From DAOTXR01 sp034435375 (GTDB lineage: Bacteria; Chloroflexota; Anaerolineae; Aggregatilineales; UBA3940): a stretch of DNA of 64,000 bases. Positions 18,402 through 26,091 of the stretch are shown here, piece after piece. The stretch spans positions 121,870 to 185,869 of the forward strand of contig DAOTXR010000077.1 in assembly GCA_034435375.1 (NCBI GenBank), given 5' to 3'. The translations under genes and the position numbers were made by a program. How positions within the stretch are numbered: the first letter of the stretch is position 1; every line of letters starts with the position of its first letter. A model generated the notes under the pieces. That model was not told the origin of the DNA, ran no database searches, and saw nothing but the letters and a program-made list of their open reading frames with translations.

Positions 18402-19427
18402 TCATGTTTCGGGAGACTCCCGAGCGATTTGCTGGTCGCCCTGGTTGTGGCGCACTGTTTCGGCTTCGCGGACGACCTCGCCAAAACTTACCCCTTCGCG
18501 CGGCAGGCCGATGAGACCCAGTGCGCTCATCACAGCAAAGTTCACAGCATGGGCTGCAAGTGCAAAGCTGCGGCTGGTATCGGCGTCGTAGCCGATCACG
18601 ACCAATACGCCGATGACTGCGGCCTCGAATGGCCCCACACCTGAGGGGGCTGCCGGCACTGCCACCCCCAGCCCTGCTGCGGCAACGGCCAGCATGCCTG
18701 CCATCACTGGCGCACTCGTCCAGAAGGCGAGCATGATCACCCACATCGAAATGCCGGACAAGAGCCATGAGATCAGCGAGATGCCTGCCCCCAGGCCAAA
18801 TGTTCTCAGGTCGGATACTCCCCCCAACCCATCAACGAATGGTTTCAGGAAAGCCTTTGCTCTCTCCTGGGTGAGGTGTGGGATGAGGGCCAGGATGCGC
18901 GAACTGAAGTTGAGCATCCAGTCGGGCCAGCGGGCGGCAATGGCGAGAAGCACGATCCCGGCTACTGAGCCAATGCCCACCACTGCTCCTGTAGTCGTCG
19001 CCCAGGATGGCATTGGCAGCACGAGCAGACACATGCCTAGCAAGGCCACCACCGAGATCAGGTCGAACAGGCGCTCGACGACGATGCTGGAAAGTGCACT
19101 GGTGAAATGCATCGTAGGACGGCGCCCTGCCAGCAGAGCACGGGCAATCTCGCCCAGCCGAGCGGGCAGCACATTGTTGAACAGAAAGCCGATGTTAAAC
19201 AGCCAGAACGAGTCGGTCACGGACAGGCGGTTCTGAGTCAGGATGCTCCAGCGCACGCCGCGTGCCCAGGCGTTGGCCACAACTAGCACTAGCCCAAGGA
19301 CGATAAACTCATAGCGCGCAGTGCGAAGCGCCTCCAGCATCTGGCCAGGGTTGGCCTGCCGAAGCGCCAGAAACAGAAAGATGGCACTGACTATCAGCCC
19401 GATCAGTAGAGTCTGCCAGCGTTTCAT
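18402..19427 (-). CDS. Flippase-like integral membrane protein (lysylphosphatidylglycerol synthase TM / UPF0104 family)
   Basis: The 341-residue protein has about eight membrane helices and the family marks of the TIGR00374/UPF0104 group: an N-terminal FLALRQANPGQMLEALRTARYE segment, RGVRWSILTQN, NNVLPARLGEIARALLAGRR and ERLFDLISVVAL. Members include the AglD/LPG-synthase membrane domain; the stand-alone form is suspected to move or modify lipid-linked sugars. I start at ATG 19427; the longer frame upstream would run through the promoter and has no ribosome-binding site. It is the first gene of the glycan cluster. Confidence 0.88.
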   Translation of the reverse strand: MKRWQTLLIGLIVSAIFLFLALRQANPGQMLEALRTARYEFIVLGLVLVVANAWARGVRWSILTQNRLSVTDSFWLFNIGFLFNNVLPARLGEIARALLAGRRPTMHFTSALSSIVVERLFDLISVVALLGMCLLVLPMPSWATTTGAVVGIGSVAGIVLLAIAARWPDWMLNFSSRILALIPHLTQERAKAFLKPFVDGLGGVSDLRTFGLGAGISLISWLLSGISMWVIMLAFWTSAPVMAGMLAVAAAGLGVAVPAAPSGVGPFEAAVIGVLVVIGYDADTSRSFALAAHAVNFAVMSALGLIGLPREGVSFGEVVREAETVRHNQGDQQIARESPET

Positions 19428-19468
19428 CGCACAATCCTGTGGAAGGGCCTGAGGCCCGAACGGGGCGC

Positions 19469-19497
19469 AGTATAACACGCGCCCTGAGGAGTAGCAA
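19469..19497 (-). promoter_or_regulatory. Promoter of the glycan cluster
   Basis: On the minus strand TTGCTA (19492-19497) and TATACT (19469-19474) are separated by exactly 17 bases, a good housekeeping-sigma match. Transcription would start near 19462, giving a leader of about 35 bases before the flippase-like gene. Confidence 0.6.
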
Positions 19498-19543
19498 TGA
19501 GCCAGTGAGGGGAGTACGTTTGGTGAAATCCGGAGAATGGCGT

Positions 19544-20350
19544 ATGCTTGTGAGCATGAGCGACGCACGTCTCCAGATGGCAGTAGAGGCATTGCAGACC
19601 GGTGACCGGCGCCGGGCACGCCGCCTGTTGGGGCAGGTGGTCAACGACGATCCTGACAACGTGTTGGCGTGGTGGTATCTGACCGCTGCACTGGATGACA
19701 ATGAACAGCGTGTGAAATGTCTGCGGCAGGTGCTGCGCCTGCAACCCGATCACGAAGAGGCGCACAGGATGCTGGCCAGGTTAGAACGCCATGTGGCGCA
19801 GGTCACACCGCCAGACGGCGTTCCGCGCCCAGTGATGGAAACGCGCGAGAACACTCAGGGGGACCTGGTGGCCATCTCAGAGGAAGAGATCGCCATCGAT
19901 GCCAGCGCGAGCACTGCCTCCAATCGACGTCGCCTCAGCGACGCGGCGGTTGCTTCTGTGGCAGTGATCATTGCCCTGCTGGCCATTGTCGGCACCGCCT
20001 TCCTGGTCTGGACAGGGTCTGCAACGAATCTGCTTGGGATTCACGGGCCAAGCCTGGAGCCTACGCTGCGGCCTCTGACCTTTGGTGTTGAAGCCTGTGT
20101 GACTGTTGATGACGGTACTACCACGCTGGTGTTCATCAACAATACAGGAGTGATCATCGATATTTTGCAAGGCCCGCAGGGTGAGGAACAGTTGCTGTTC
20201 ACATTGGGGCCAGACGCACAGGCTATGGTTGAGCCACCGCCTGACGTTGAGGTACGCTACGCAGTATCCACTCGGGCCGAAGGTGTGATCGGTAGTGGTG
20301 CCGTGTTTCGGGTGGGGCGTGGAAGCACGTGCCGCGTGCCGATCCAGTGA
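19544..20350 (+). CDS. TPR-repeat protein with one membrane helix
   Basis: The 268-residue protein starts with a tetratricopeptide region (QMAVEALQTGDRRRARRLLG, then DPDNVLAWWYLTAALDD, then RVKCLRQVLRLQPDHEEAHRML), roughly two TPR units. An acidic linker follows, then one membrane helix near 140-165, and an outer domain of about 100 residues that may be a beta-sandwich. ATG 19544 has GGAG 8 bases upstream; an ATG 12 bases later lacks one. The TPR part would lie in the cytoplasm and the last domain outside. The gene is divergent from the glycan cluster and 12 bases before rsmD, so it is likely cotranscribed with rsmD. Function is unknown. Confidence 0.8.
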   Translation: MLVSMSDARLQMAVEALQTGDRRRARRLLGQVVNDDPDNVLAWWYLTAALDDNEQRVKCLRQVLRLQPDHEEAHRMLARLERHVAQVTPPDGVPRPVMETRENTQGDLVAISEEEIAIDASASTASNRRRLSDAAVASVAVIIALLAIVGTAFLVWTGSATNLLGIHGPSLEPTLRPLTFGVEACVTVDDGTTTLVFINNTGVIIDILQGPQGEEQLLFTLGPDAQAMVEPPPDVEVRYAVSTRAEGVIGSGAVFRVGRGSTCRVPIQ

Positions 20351-20362
20351 GCAGAGGCGGCC

Positions 20363-20932
20363 ATGTCATTGCGAGTGATTGGAGGCAAGGCCAAAGGGCG
20401 CAAGCTCAAACCCGTTCCAGGCGACAGCACGCGCCCCATTCGGGATATGGTCAAAGAGGCATTGTTCAACATCTTGGGAAGCTGGGTGCAGGGGAGCCGC
20501 TGGCTTGATCTGTTTGCTGGGACAGGCAGTGTAGGCATTGAGGCGCTCAGCAGAGGCGCAGACTTCTGCTTGTTTCTTGACGTGGACCGTATGGCAGTGC
20601 GCACGATTCGCGACAACCTGACGATCACAGGTTTGGCTGCTGGGGCCGATGTTCGACATGAGGATGCCTTTGTGTTCTTGGACAGCCCACCTGTGGAGGG
20701 TGAGGAGTTCGACGTGATCTATATCGCGCCGCCCCAATACAGAGGCATGTGGCTGCCTGCCCTTGAGCTGATCGACGCTCGTCCTGACTGGCTGTTCCCC
20801 GAGGGTATTGCCATCACCCAGATCGACCCTGTAGAGTTTGAAGACCTATCCTTTAAGCATCTGGCCTTATATGATCAGCGCACCTATGGCAATACCCAAC
20901 TTTGCTTCTATGAGAGGCTGGAGAGTCTGTGA
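20363..20932 (+). CDS. rsmD: 16S rRNA (guanine966-N2)-methyltransferase RsmD
   Basis: The 189-residue protein matches RsmD throughout: RVIGGKAKGRKLKPVPG at the N-terminus, RPIRDMVKEALFNILG, the SAM motif LDLFAGTGSVGIEALSRGA, and the late strand VEFEDLSFKHLALYDQRTYG. It should methylate G966 of 16S rRNA during 30S assembly. The catalytic DPPY-type motif is altered: it reads IAPPQY, so the leading Asp is Ala while PP and Tyr remain. I believe this variant recurs in Chloroflexota relatives but could not check. The usual downstream partner coaD is absent here. Confidence 0.92.
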   Translation: MSLRVIGGKAKGRKLKPVPGDSTRPIRDMVKEALFNILGSWVQGSRWLDLFAGTGSVGIEALSRGADFCLFLDVDRMAVRTIRDNLTITGLAAGADVRHEDAFVFLDSPPVEGEEFDVIYIAPPQYRGMWLPALELIDARPDWLFPEGIAITQIDPVEFEDLSFKHLALYDQRTYGNTQLCFYERLESL

Positions 20933-21009
20933 GACCACACCCTGTGTTCATCGGAGCAGGAGTGGTATAGTCCAAAGTGTCTATCCAATAGCAGATCGAG
21001 GAGAGAGCC

Positions 21010-21312
21010 ATGCGTGAGTGTGCAATCTGCCATACTCAAGCCGAGGATCATGTGGTCACATGTCCTAAATGCGGAGCTGACTTGCGGGTCGACTCTGTAC
21101 TGGCACGGGCGCTGCAGGCTATCAAGGCCAGCCCGCGGAGTAGCCATGTATTTATTGTGGCCCCTGCTCATGCCTGCCCGGTCTGCCGTGATGGGCAGGG
21201 GACATTTCCAAAGGACTCGCAGGCCGTCCCTGAATTACCCCATGTGGGCTGCTCTTGCCCCAACGGTTGCACTTGCCGCTATGAGCCACTTGTGATCGAA
21301 GTAGGCCCATAG
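21010..21312 (+). CDS. Cysteine-rich, zinc-ribbon-like small protein
   Basis: This 100-residue protein has a strong ribosome-binding site (GAGGAGAGAGCC before the ATG). It holds two cysteine-rich regions: CAICHTQ...CPKCGADL at 4-25 forms a classic rubredoxin-like zinc ribbon, and CPVCRDGQG...CSCPNGCTC at about 57-92 could form a second metal site. The order of cysteine pairs suggests two zinc ions. No catalytic residues are visible. It sits between rsmD and mscL on the same strand. The function is unknown; a nucleic-acid or protein-binding role is only a guess. Confidence 0.72.
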   Translation: MRECAICHTQAEDHVVTCPKCGADLRVDSVLARALQAIKASPRSSHVFIVAPAHACPVCRDGQGTFPKDSQAVPELPHVGCSCPNGCTCRYEPLVIEVGP

Positions 21313-21372
21313 CGAGATGTATCGCGACATTCATGCCTAGCTCAGTTCATCACCCATGAGGAGGTGTGGTCT

Positions 21373-21822
21373 ATGCTGAAAGAGTTTAGAGATTTTGCAA
21401 TGCGCGGCAACGTGATCGACCTGGCGGTGGGCGTCATCATGGGTGCTGCATTCGGTCAGGTGGTCAACTCGCTAGTGAACGACATCATCATGCCTCCTAT
21501 TGGCCTGCTCCTGGGCAAGGTAGACTTCTCGAATCTGTTCATCAATCTGACTCGCGAGTCGTATGCCTCATTGGCAGATGCGAAAGCCGCCGGCGCGGCG
21601 GTCATCAGCTATGGGATGTTTATCAACACGATCATCAACTTTTTGATCGTCTCATTGGCTGTATTCCTGCTCGTGAAAGCCGTCAACCGGGCCACACAGG
21701 TTGCTCTGCTCAAGAAAGAGGAGAAGCCTACTGAGTCAACGACCAAAGAATGCCCGTACTGCTTCTCGAACATCTCGGTCAAAGCAACCCGCTGCCCGAG
21801 TTGCACGTCTCAGTTGAAGTAG
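21373..21822 (+). CDS. mscL: Large-conductance mechanosensitive channel with zinc-ribbon tail
   Basis: The 149-residue protein has the MscL N-terminal amphipathic helix and pore helix (KEFRDFAMRGNVIDLAVGVIMG), the DIIMPPIGLLLGKVDF loop, and the second helix FLIVSLAVFLLVKAVNR. ATG 21373 is preceded by AGGAGGTG; an in-frame GTG 9 bases earlier falls inside that ribosome-binding site. The C-terminal bundle helix is replaced or extended by CPYC...CPSC, a four-cysteine zinc ribbon at about 126-145. The channel releases solutes on osmotic downshock. The ribbon could gate or anchor the pentamer in the cytoplasm. Similar ribbons occur on some other MscL proteins, so this is known but uncommon. Confidence 0.95.
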   Translation: MLKEFRDFAMRGNVIDLAVGVIMGAAFGQVVNSLVNDIIMPPIGLLLGKVDFSNLFINLTRESYASLADAKAAGAAVISYGMFINTIINFLIVSLAVFLLVKAVNRATQVALLKKEEKPTESTTKECPYCFSNISVKATRCPSCTSQLK

Positions 21823-21854
21823 GTGCCACCTCGAAACTGAGGGGCTATATACCA

Positions 21855-23285
21855 TCAGAGCAGGTTCGCGTCGGTCGTGATTAGGCGCTCGGCGGCACGG
21901 AGCGCCTCTTTGCGTGTGCGGACTTCCCCGGCAGCCTGCCCCTCGGCAATTCGTTCCAGCAGATAGCCAATGTGCGGTCCTGGCTTGAGGCCCAGGCTAT
22001 GCATCAGATCGTCACCCGTAATCAGCGCTGGCGGGGCGACGATTTGCTGGTGACGGCGGAAAAAGGCATCCAGCAAAGGCGCAGCCACTTCTTCAAGCAA
22101 GCTGCCCCACTGTGTTGGCTCAGTAGCTAACGGGTTGGCAGCCAGGCTCTCGGCCAACATCAGCAGCACGCCAGCAATGCCTGTCTCGCCTGTGTTGCGA
22201 TAGTAGCGGTGCATTTGCCGATTATCGAGCGGCTGTCGATCGGCCAGCCAGGGACGTGTCTGCTGAAGTGCATTGAGCGTTTTTTCTTCGGCGTTGGAGA
22301 GCCGCAACCTTTCGGCCCACAGTGTGCCGGGATTCGGAATGTCTGGTGGCGTGAAAGCACCCAGCAACAGAAGCGCTGTATGTGCGCGACCGTCGGCGAA
22401 GGTCTGAGCCAAGTACTCCTGCAACTGGTGACGATAGCGATCGAGCACCATCACCGCTACGCCCAGAACCAAGCTGGCGGCGATGTTATCGTCGCGCTGA
22501 GGGCTGACGATGACAAACAATTCACTGAGATGCCGCACGATTGCCAAGCGGTTCTCGATGCTTTGTGGGTTGTCGGTCGCCGCAGGCGCCACCACGCGCC
22601 ACAAACCAAGAGCGTGTAACAGCTGTAATATGCTCGCAGGATGCTTGCCAGCCAGCGCCTTGAACACCTCATCTCGCACTCGCTCCGGTTGGCGAAGTGT
22701 GCCATCTTCTTTGGCTAGGTGAAGAGCGGCGGCTCGCACGGCAGCACGTGTATCAGCTTCGAGACGCAGCCCAAACTGAAGCCCCTGGCGCACTGCACGC
22801 AGGGCGCGGATCGGATCGTCGCCGATGCTGGTTGGGCTGCATTGGCGCAGCACTCTGGCGTCGAACAGGTCTCGCTGCCCACCCAGAGGGTCGATCAACC
22901 AGTCGAGCTGGTCCAGGCGCACTGCCATAGCGTTGATGGTGAAGTCGCGGGCAGCAAGGTCGGCTAGCAGATCGGGGCCACGAAAGCTGGCCACATCGAT
23001 CACGGCGTGCTTTCCTGTTCGGTCGATCACAATCCGTCCCACGTGGCGTTCGGAGTCAACAGGATAGTAGGCTCCCCCCAGCGCATTGGCGAGCTGCCGT
23101 GCCTGCTTAAGCCCATCGTCGTGTGTGACTAGGTCAATGTCGTGAGCTGGAATACCACGCAGGGCGTCGCGCACCACGCCACCGACCAGGTACAGGCGTG
23201 CACGATCCGGGGTTCGGGCGGCTATTTCCTGGACTAACTCCGACCAGGTCAGTGGGCGTCGCGGCAAGGAGGGGATCAGACTCAT
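21855..23285 (-). CDS. cca: CCA tRNA nucleotidyltransferase / poly(A) polymerase family
   Basis: The 476-residue class II nucleotidyltransferase has the head motif LVGGVVRDALRGIPAHDIDLVT, with the glycine-rich GG-x-VRD and the catalytic Asp-x-Asp. DFTINAMAVRLD and the GQRDLFDARVLRQC, DDPIRALRAVR stretches of the neck follow. It should add or repair the CCA end of tRNAs. The body domain after about residue 230 is divergent and the C-terminal RNA-binding part is short; I see no HD phosphohydrolase motif. It faces mscL tail to tail, with 32 bases between stops. It is the last gene of a tdk-hpt-cca run, with hpt 47 bases upstream. A poly(A) polymerase activity cannot be ruled out. Confidence 0.88.
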   Translation of the reverse strand: MSLIPSLPRRPLTWSELVQEIAARTPDRARLYLVGGVVRDALRGIPAHDIDLVTHDDGLKQARQLANALGGAYYPVDSERHVGRIVIDRTGKHAVIDVASFRGPDLLADLAARDFTINAMAVRLDQLDWLIDPLGGQRDLFDARVLRQCSPTSIGDDPIRALRAVRQGLQFGLRLEADTRAAVRAAALHLAKEDGTLRQPERVRDEVFKALAGKHPASILQLLHALGLWRVVAPAATDNPQSIENRLAIVRHLSELFVIVSPQRDDNIAASLVLGVAVMVLDRYRHQLQEYLAQTFADGRAHTALLLLGAFTPPDIPNPGTLWAERLRLSNAEEKTLNALQQTRPWLADRQPLDNRQMHRYYRNTGETGIAGVLLMLAESLAANPLATEPTQWGSLLEEVAAPLLDAFFRRHQQIVAPPALITGDDLMHSLGLKPGPHIGYLLERIAEGQAAGEVRTRKEALRAAERLITTDANLL

Positions 23286-23332
23286 CGTCTAGTGTCCTCA
23301 GCAATAGCAATGAAGCTGCTCGGGTCCATCTC

Positions 23333-23893
23333 CTATGCGCCAAGTACCACGCCTGGCTTGACCACACCGATGAATGGCAGGTTGCGGTAGTACTCGTCGA
23401 TATCCAGGCCATAGCCGAACACAAAGACATTGGGAATCTGAAAGCCAATGTAGTCGAGCGGGATGACTACTTCGCGCCGCTCGAATTTATCGAGCAGGGT
23501 GCACACACGCAGACTGGAAGGCCGTCGGGCGGCTAGTAACCGCAGGACATGCTCCAGCGTGCGACCCGAATCGATGATGTCCTCTACGATTAGCACGTGA
23601 CGGCGCTCAATGGATATAGTGATGTCACGCAGGATACGGACGGTTCCACTTGACTCACGTGCCCCAGCACCATAGGATGTCACATCCATGAAATCGATCT
23701 GGTGAGGCAGGTCCAGATGCCGCATCAGGTCGGACATAAACAGCAGGCTGCCCTTGAGAATGCCGATCAAAATTACCTCCTGGTCGGCAGCATAGTCAGC
23801 CGTGATCTTCTGGCCCAGCTCAGTGATTCGCGTGCGCAACCGTTCCGTGTCGATCAGCACGTAGTCAAGGATGTCCTGGTAAGCAGGCGGCAT
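23333..23893 (-). CDS. hpt: Hypoxanthine phosphoribosyltransferase
   Basis: The 186-residue protein has the type I phosphoribosyltransferase fold: GILKGSLLFMSDLMRHLD, the flexible-loop serine-tyrosine in MDVTSYG, and the PRPP-binding motif VLIVEDIIDSGRTL. DKFERREVVIPLDYIGFQIP and a closing FVFGYGLDIDEYYRNLPFIG match bacterial Hpt. It salvages hypoxanthine and guanine to IMP and GMP. ATG 23893 is chosen because GGAG lies 6 bases before it; a TTG in the same frame begins right at the end of tdk. The gene follows tdk closely, so two nucleotide salvage genes share a transcript. Confidence 0.95.
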   Translation of the reverse strand: MPPAYQDILDYVLIDTERLRTRITELGQKITADYAADQEVILIGILKGSLLFMSDLMRHLDLPHQIDFMDVTSYGAGARESSGTVRILRDITISIERRHVLIVEDIIDSGRTLEHVLRLLAARRPSSLRVCTLLDKFERREVVIPLDYIGFQIPNVFVFGYGLDIDEYYRNLPFIGVVKPGVVLGA

Positions 23894-23920
23894 GGTGTTC
23901 TCCGACAACCTATCCAACAA

Positions 23921-24502
23921 CTATGCAGGCCGCCCTGGCACCTCGTGACAGTGACGGCAACGGGCCTCGTAGGTTTCTTGCGCGCCGATCAGGATGATGG
24001 GGTCGTCGTAGGCAGCGGGTTTGCCGTTGATCAGCCGCTGAGAGCGCGAGGCCTCTTCACCGCACACTACACAGATGGCGTGTAGCTTATCAATTTGCTC
24101 AGCCTGGGCGATCAGCGCTGGTACAGGGCCAAACGGCTCTCCCCGGAAGTCCATGTCAAGCCCAGCGATGATGACTCGGATGCCGCGTCTGTCGGCCAGA
24201 TCGCGGCATATTTCGATCAGGCTGTCGTCGAAGAACTGGGCTTCATCAATGGCGATCACGGTTGTGGTGTCCTGAAGGTATTGCAACATGTCCTGTGGTT
24301 TTTCGATGGCGATTGCCTGTGCAGCGCGGCCATCGTGCGAGTTCACGCTGTCGATCCCATAACGGTCATCGAGGCTGGGCTTGAAGACCTGCACAGACTG
24401 CTTGGCGATCTCAGCTCGCCGCACCCGCCGGATCAATTCTTCAGACTTTCCGCTGAACATGCTTCCACAGATCACTTCAATGCGACCCTGGCGATGCTTC
24501 AT
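23921..24502 (-). CDS. tdk: Thymidine kinase (type II)
   Basis: The 193-residue enzyme carries the type II signature: P-loop GSMFSGKS at 13-20, the DEAQFFDDSL catalytic/lasso segment, and two zinc pairs, CVVC and CRHC, in the lasso domain. GLDMDFRGEPFG and the thymidine-binding PAAYDDPIILIGAQETYEARC loop are present. It phosphorylates thymidine to dTMP. It heads the tdk-hpt-cca run; a TATAAT box at 24635-24640 in the 188-base upstream gap is the likely promoter. Confidence 0.96.
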   Translation of the reverse strand: MKHRQGRIEVICGSMFSGKSEELIRRVRRAEIAKQSVQVFKPSLDDRYGIDSVNSHDGRAAQAIAIEKPQDMLQYLQDTTTVIAIDEAQFFDDSLIEICRDLADRRGIRVIIAGLDMDFRGEPFGPVPALIAQAEQIDKLHAICVVCGEEASRSQRLINGKPAAYDDPIILIGAQETYEARCRHCHEVPGRPA

Positions 24503-24620
24503 AAGCCCTCACTCCTTGTGGTCAGGTATTTTGCCGAGGAGAGATTACAGATGCTTCCGGTAAAACCACAGGTGTCAGCTGATATTTTCAAACATCGATC
24601 GATGGACACATACGAAGCAA

Positions 24621-24657
24621 GGCGCGACATCCAAATTATAGATGCCGCGCCCGGATT
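24621..24657 (-). promoter_or_regulatory. Candidate tdk promoter enclosed in an inverted repeat
   Basis: A perfect minus-strand TATAAT lies at 24635-24640, inside an 11-base inverted repeat (arms 24621-24631 and 24641-24651, one mismatch). The -35 region is poor. The repeat could be a repressor site covering the -10, or a terminator for the upstream bL31 gene (it is followed by TTGCTT, not a full T-run). Confidence 0.45.
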
Positions 24658-24690
24658 CCGCATGGGGTGACTGGGTTGGGGAAAGAAGGG

Positions 24691-25149
24691 TTACTCGCCA
24701 GAGATTTCAATGCCACGGATGCGCAATTGGCGCTTGATGTCGATCAAACCCTTATGACCAAATCCCTTGACGGCCAACAGGGCTTCGTCGCCACCCTCTT
24801 CGTATCTCATCAGAAAGTCACCAATGGTTGTGATCCCTGCTGCGGCCAATGCCTTCTCGTTGCGCGTGCCAATCTCGAGCGTGCTGAGCGGCAGGGCCAA
24901 TGTGCTGCTTGCCTCGGCTCTGGCCCCAGCTTCTGCGATCATGTCCTGGCGGGCCTTGAGTCGCTTTAAGAAACGATCAACCTGCCCTTCGGTGTCAACG
25001 ATACGCTGCTCACCCGTATAGAACGGATGACAGGCGCTACACACGTCCGTTCTGATCTCTGGCACTGTGGAACCGGTGGTCCATGTGTTGCCACATGCGC
25101 AAGTCACGCGAGCTTCAGGGTACCACTGGGGATGTATCTCTGCCTTCAC
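24691..25149 (-). CDS. rpmE: Ribosomal protein bL31 fused to an RNA polymerase alpha-CTD-like domain
   Basis: Residues 1 to about 70 are bL31 of the zinc-binding kind: VTCACGNTW near the start and CSACHPFYTGEQR further on give the four metal ligands. After a helical linker (about 70-88), residues 89-150 read LSTLEIGTRNEKALAAAGITTIGDF...VKGFGHKGLIDIKRQLRIRGI, which closely follows the alpha subunit C-terminal domain of RNA polymerase (LSVRTYNCLKRAGI...LNIKNFGQKSLEEIKEKL). The protein is 152 residues, about twice the normal bL31 length. The start is GTG 25149, with GAGGAG 11 bases upstream. It is on the same strand as bL27 and bL21, 145 bases after bL27. The added domain might contact RNA, DNA or polymerase. 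Confidence 0.88.
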   Translation of the reverse strand: MKAEIHPQWYPEARVTCACGNTWTTGSTVPEIRTDVCSACHPFYTGEQRIVDTEGQVDRFLKRLKARQDMIAEAGARAEASSTLALPLSTLEIGTRNEKALAAAGITTIGDFLMRYEEGGDEALLAVKGFGHKGLIDIKRQLRIRGIEISGE

Positions 25150-25294
25150 TGAATTCTACTCCTCGTGCAACACGGCCCCACGCTCAACAACGACGCAGGG
25201 TGGCGTGATGCGTGTGATTTCGGGTTTACGTATGCCTCTAGGGCTGATGGGCTGCTCAGGCGTTGTCCGCGGATGACCTGGTCAGCAAGGCTGA

Positions 25295-25564
25295 TCAGTG
25301 CGCGTTCGGGTTCTCCGGTCGAACGCTGACCAGCTTGCGGCCACCCGGCCCCCACTCGAAGTGTACGTAGCCCTCGGCCCTGGCGAACAGCGTAAAATCC
25401 CGTCCCATGCCGACATTCACGCCAGGATGGAACTTGCTGCCGCGCTGCCGCACGATGATATTGCCGGGAATGACGTGTTCGCCGCCATAACGCTTTACCC
25501 CCAGCATTTTGGGGTTGCTGTCGCGGCCATTCTTGCTGGAACCGCCACCTTTTTTATGTGCCAT
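25295..25564 (-). CDS. rpmA: Ribosomal protein bL27
   Basis: The 89-residue protein is a full bL27: MAHKKGGGSSKNGRDSNPKM, then GVKRYGGEHVIPGNIIVRQRG, HPGVNVGMGRDFTLFA and an EWGPGGRKLVSVRP end. It places its N-terminal tail near the peptidyl-transferase centre of the 50S subunit. The N-terminus starts directly with Met-Ala-His-Lys-Lys, so no Firmicutes-type cleaved leader is present. It follows bL21 by 17 bases, the usual rplU-rpmA pair. Confidence 0.97.
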   Translation of the reverse strand: MAHKKGGGSSKNGRDSNPKMLGVKRYGGEHVIPGNIIVRQRGSKFHPGVNVGMGRDFTLFARAEGYVHFEWGPGGRKLVSVRPENPNAH

Positions 25565-25581
25565 GTCTCTGCCCTCAAAAA

Positions 25582-25941
25582 CTACTCGCTGGCCTGACCT
25601 TCTTTGGCCTTCTTTGTCTTTGGCTTCTTACCGGTCGAGATGTCATCGATCAGCAGACGAGTGTACTGCTGACGGTGGCCCTGCTTGCGGCGGTATCTCT
25701 GCTTAGGTCTGTACTTGAAGACGATGATCTTCTTGCCCTTAATCTGACCGACGATCTCAGCCTTCACACTGGCCCCCTCGACAAGCGGTTGGCCAACCAG
25801 CGCGTCGCCGTCACGGCTTACCAGGAGCACTTCGTTGAATTCGAGCTTTTCACCGACTTCACCCAGTAGCTTCTCGACGACGATCGTCTTGCCGATTTCT
25901 GCGTGGTACTGTCTTCCGCCGATGCGGACGACTGCATACAT
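25582..25941 (-). CDS. rplU: Ribosomal protein bL21
   Basis: The 119-residue protein has the bL21 core: MYAVVRIGGRQYHAEIGKTI, LEFNEVLLVSRDGDALVGQP, then IKGKKIIVFKYRPKQRYRRKQGHRQQYT, the conserved basic RNA-binding stretch. The C-terminus extends about 18 residues beyond the core with a lysine-rich tail (KKPKTKKAKEGQ). It leads a transcript from a strong promoter at 26063-26091 with a leader of about 115 bases, and rpmA follows. Confidence 0.97.
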   Translation of the reverse strand: MYAVVRIGGRQYHAEIGKTIVVEKLLGEVGEKLEFNEVLLVSRDGDALVGQPLVEGASVKAEIVGQIKGKKIIVFKYRPKQRYRRKQGHRQQYTRLLIDDISTGKKPKTKKAKEGQASE

Positions 25942-26037
25942 AGCTAGTTATGCTCCCTTCTTCGCTTACCACCTGGACGCATGCCTCGCTGGGGGAGCGG
26001 CCAGGGGAAGACGGGATGATGACAAAAGACGCAGGAA

Positions 26038-26053
26038 CGCCCCGACATCGGGG
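26038..26053 (-). promoter_or_regulatory. Hairpin at the start of the bL21 leader
   Basis: GCCCCGA and TCGGGGC (7 bases each, 2-base loop) form a perfect stem at the predicted transcript start of the rplU-rpmA messenger. It could stabilise the 5' end or bind a ribosomal protein for feedback control. There is no T-run behind it, so it is not a simple terminator. Confidence 0.5.
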
Positions 26054-26062
26054 CAAGTGTGG

Positions 26063-26091
26063 ATTATAACCGCCGTCTGGGGGCATGTCAA
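26063..26091 (-). promoter_or_regulatory. Consensus promoter for rplU-rpmA
   Basis: On the minus strand TTGACA (26086-26091) and TATAAT (26063-26068) are both perfect and are separated by 17 bases. Transcription would begin near 26056, about 115 bases before the bL21 ATG. This is the best promoter match in the window, fitting for ribosomal proteins. Confidence 0.88.

Noticed and set aside
18408..18420. CGGGAG-T-CTCCCG hairpin as a terminator after the flippase-like gene
   Set aside because: It lies inside the last codons of the gene and no T-run follows; the next gene continues on the same strand.
20300..20350. Strong terminator between the TPR gene and rsmD
   Set aside because: The gap is 12 bases and shows no stem, so the genes are more likely cotranscribed.
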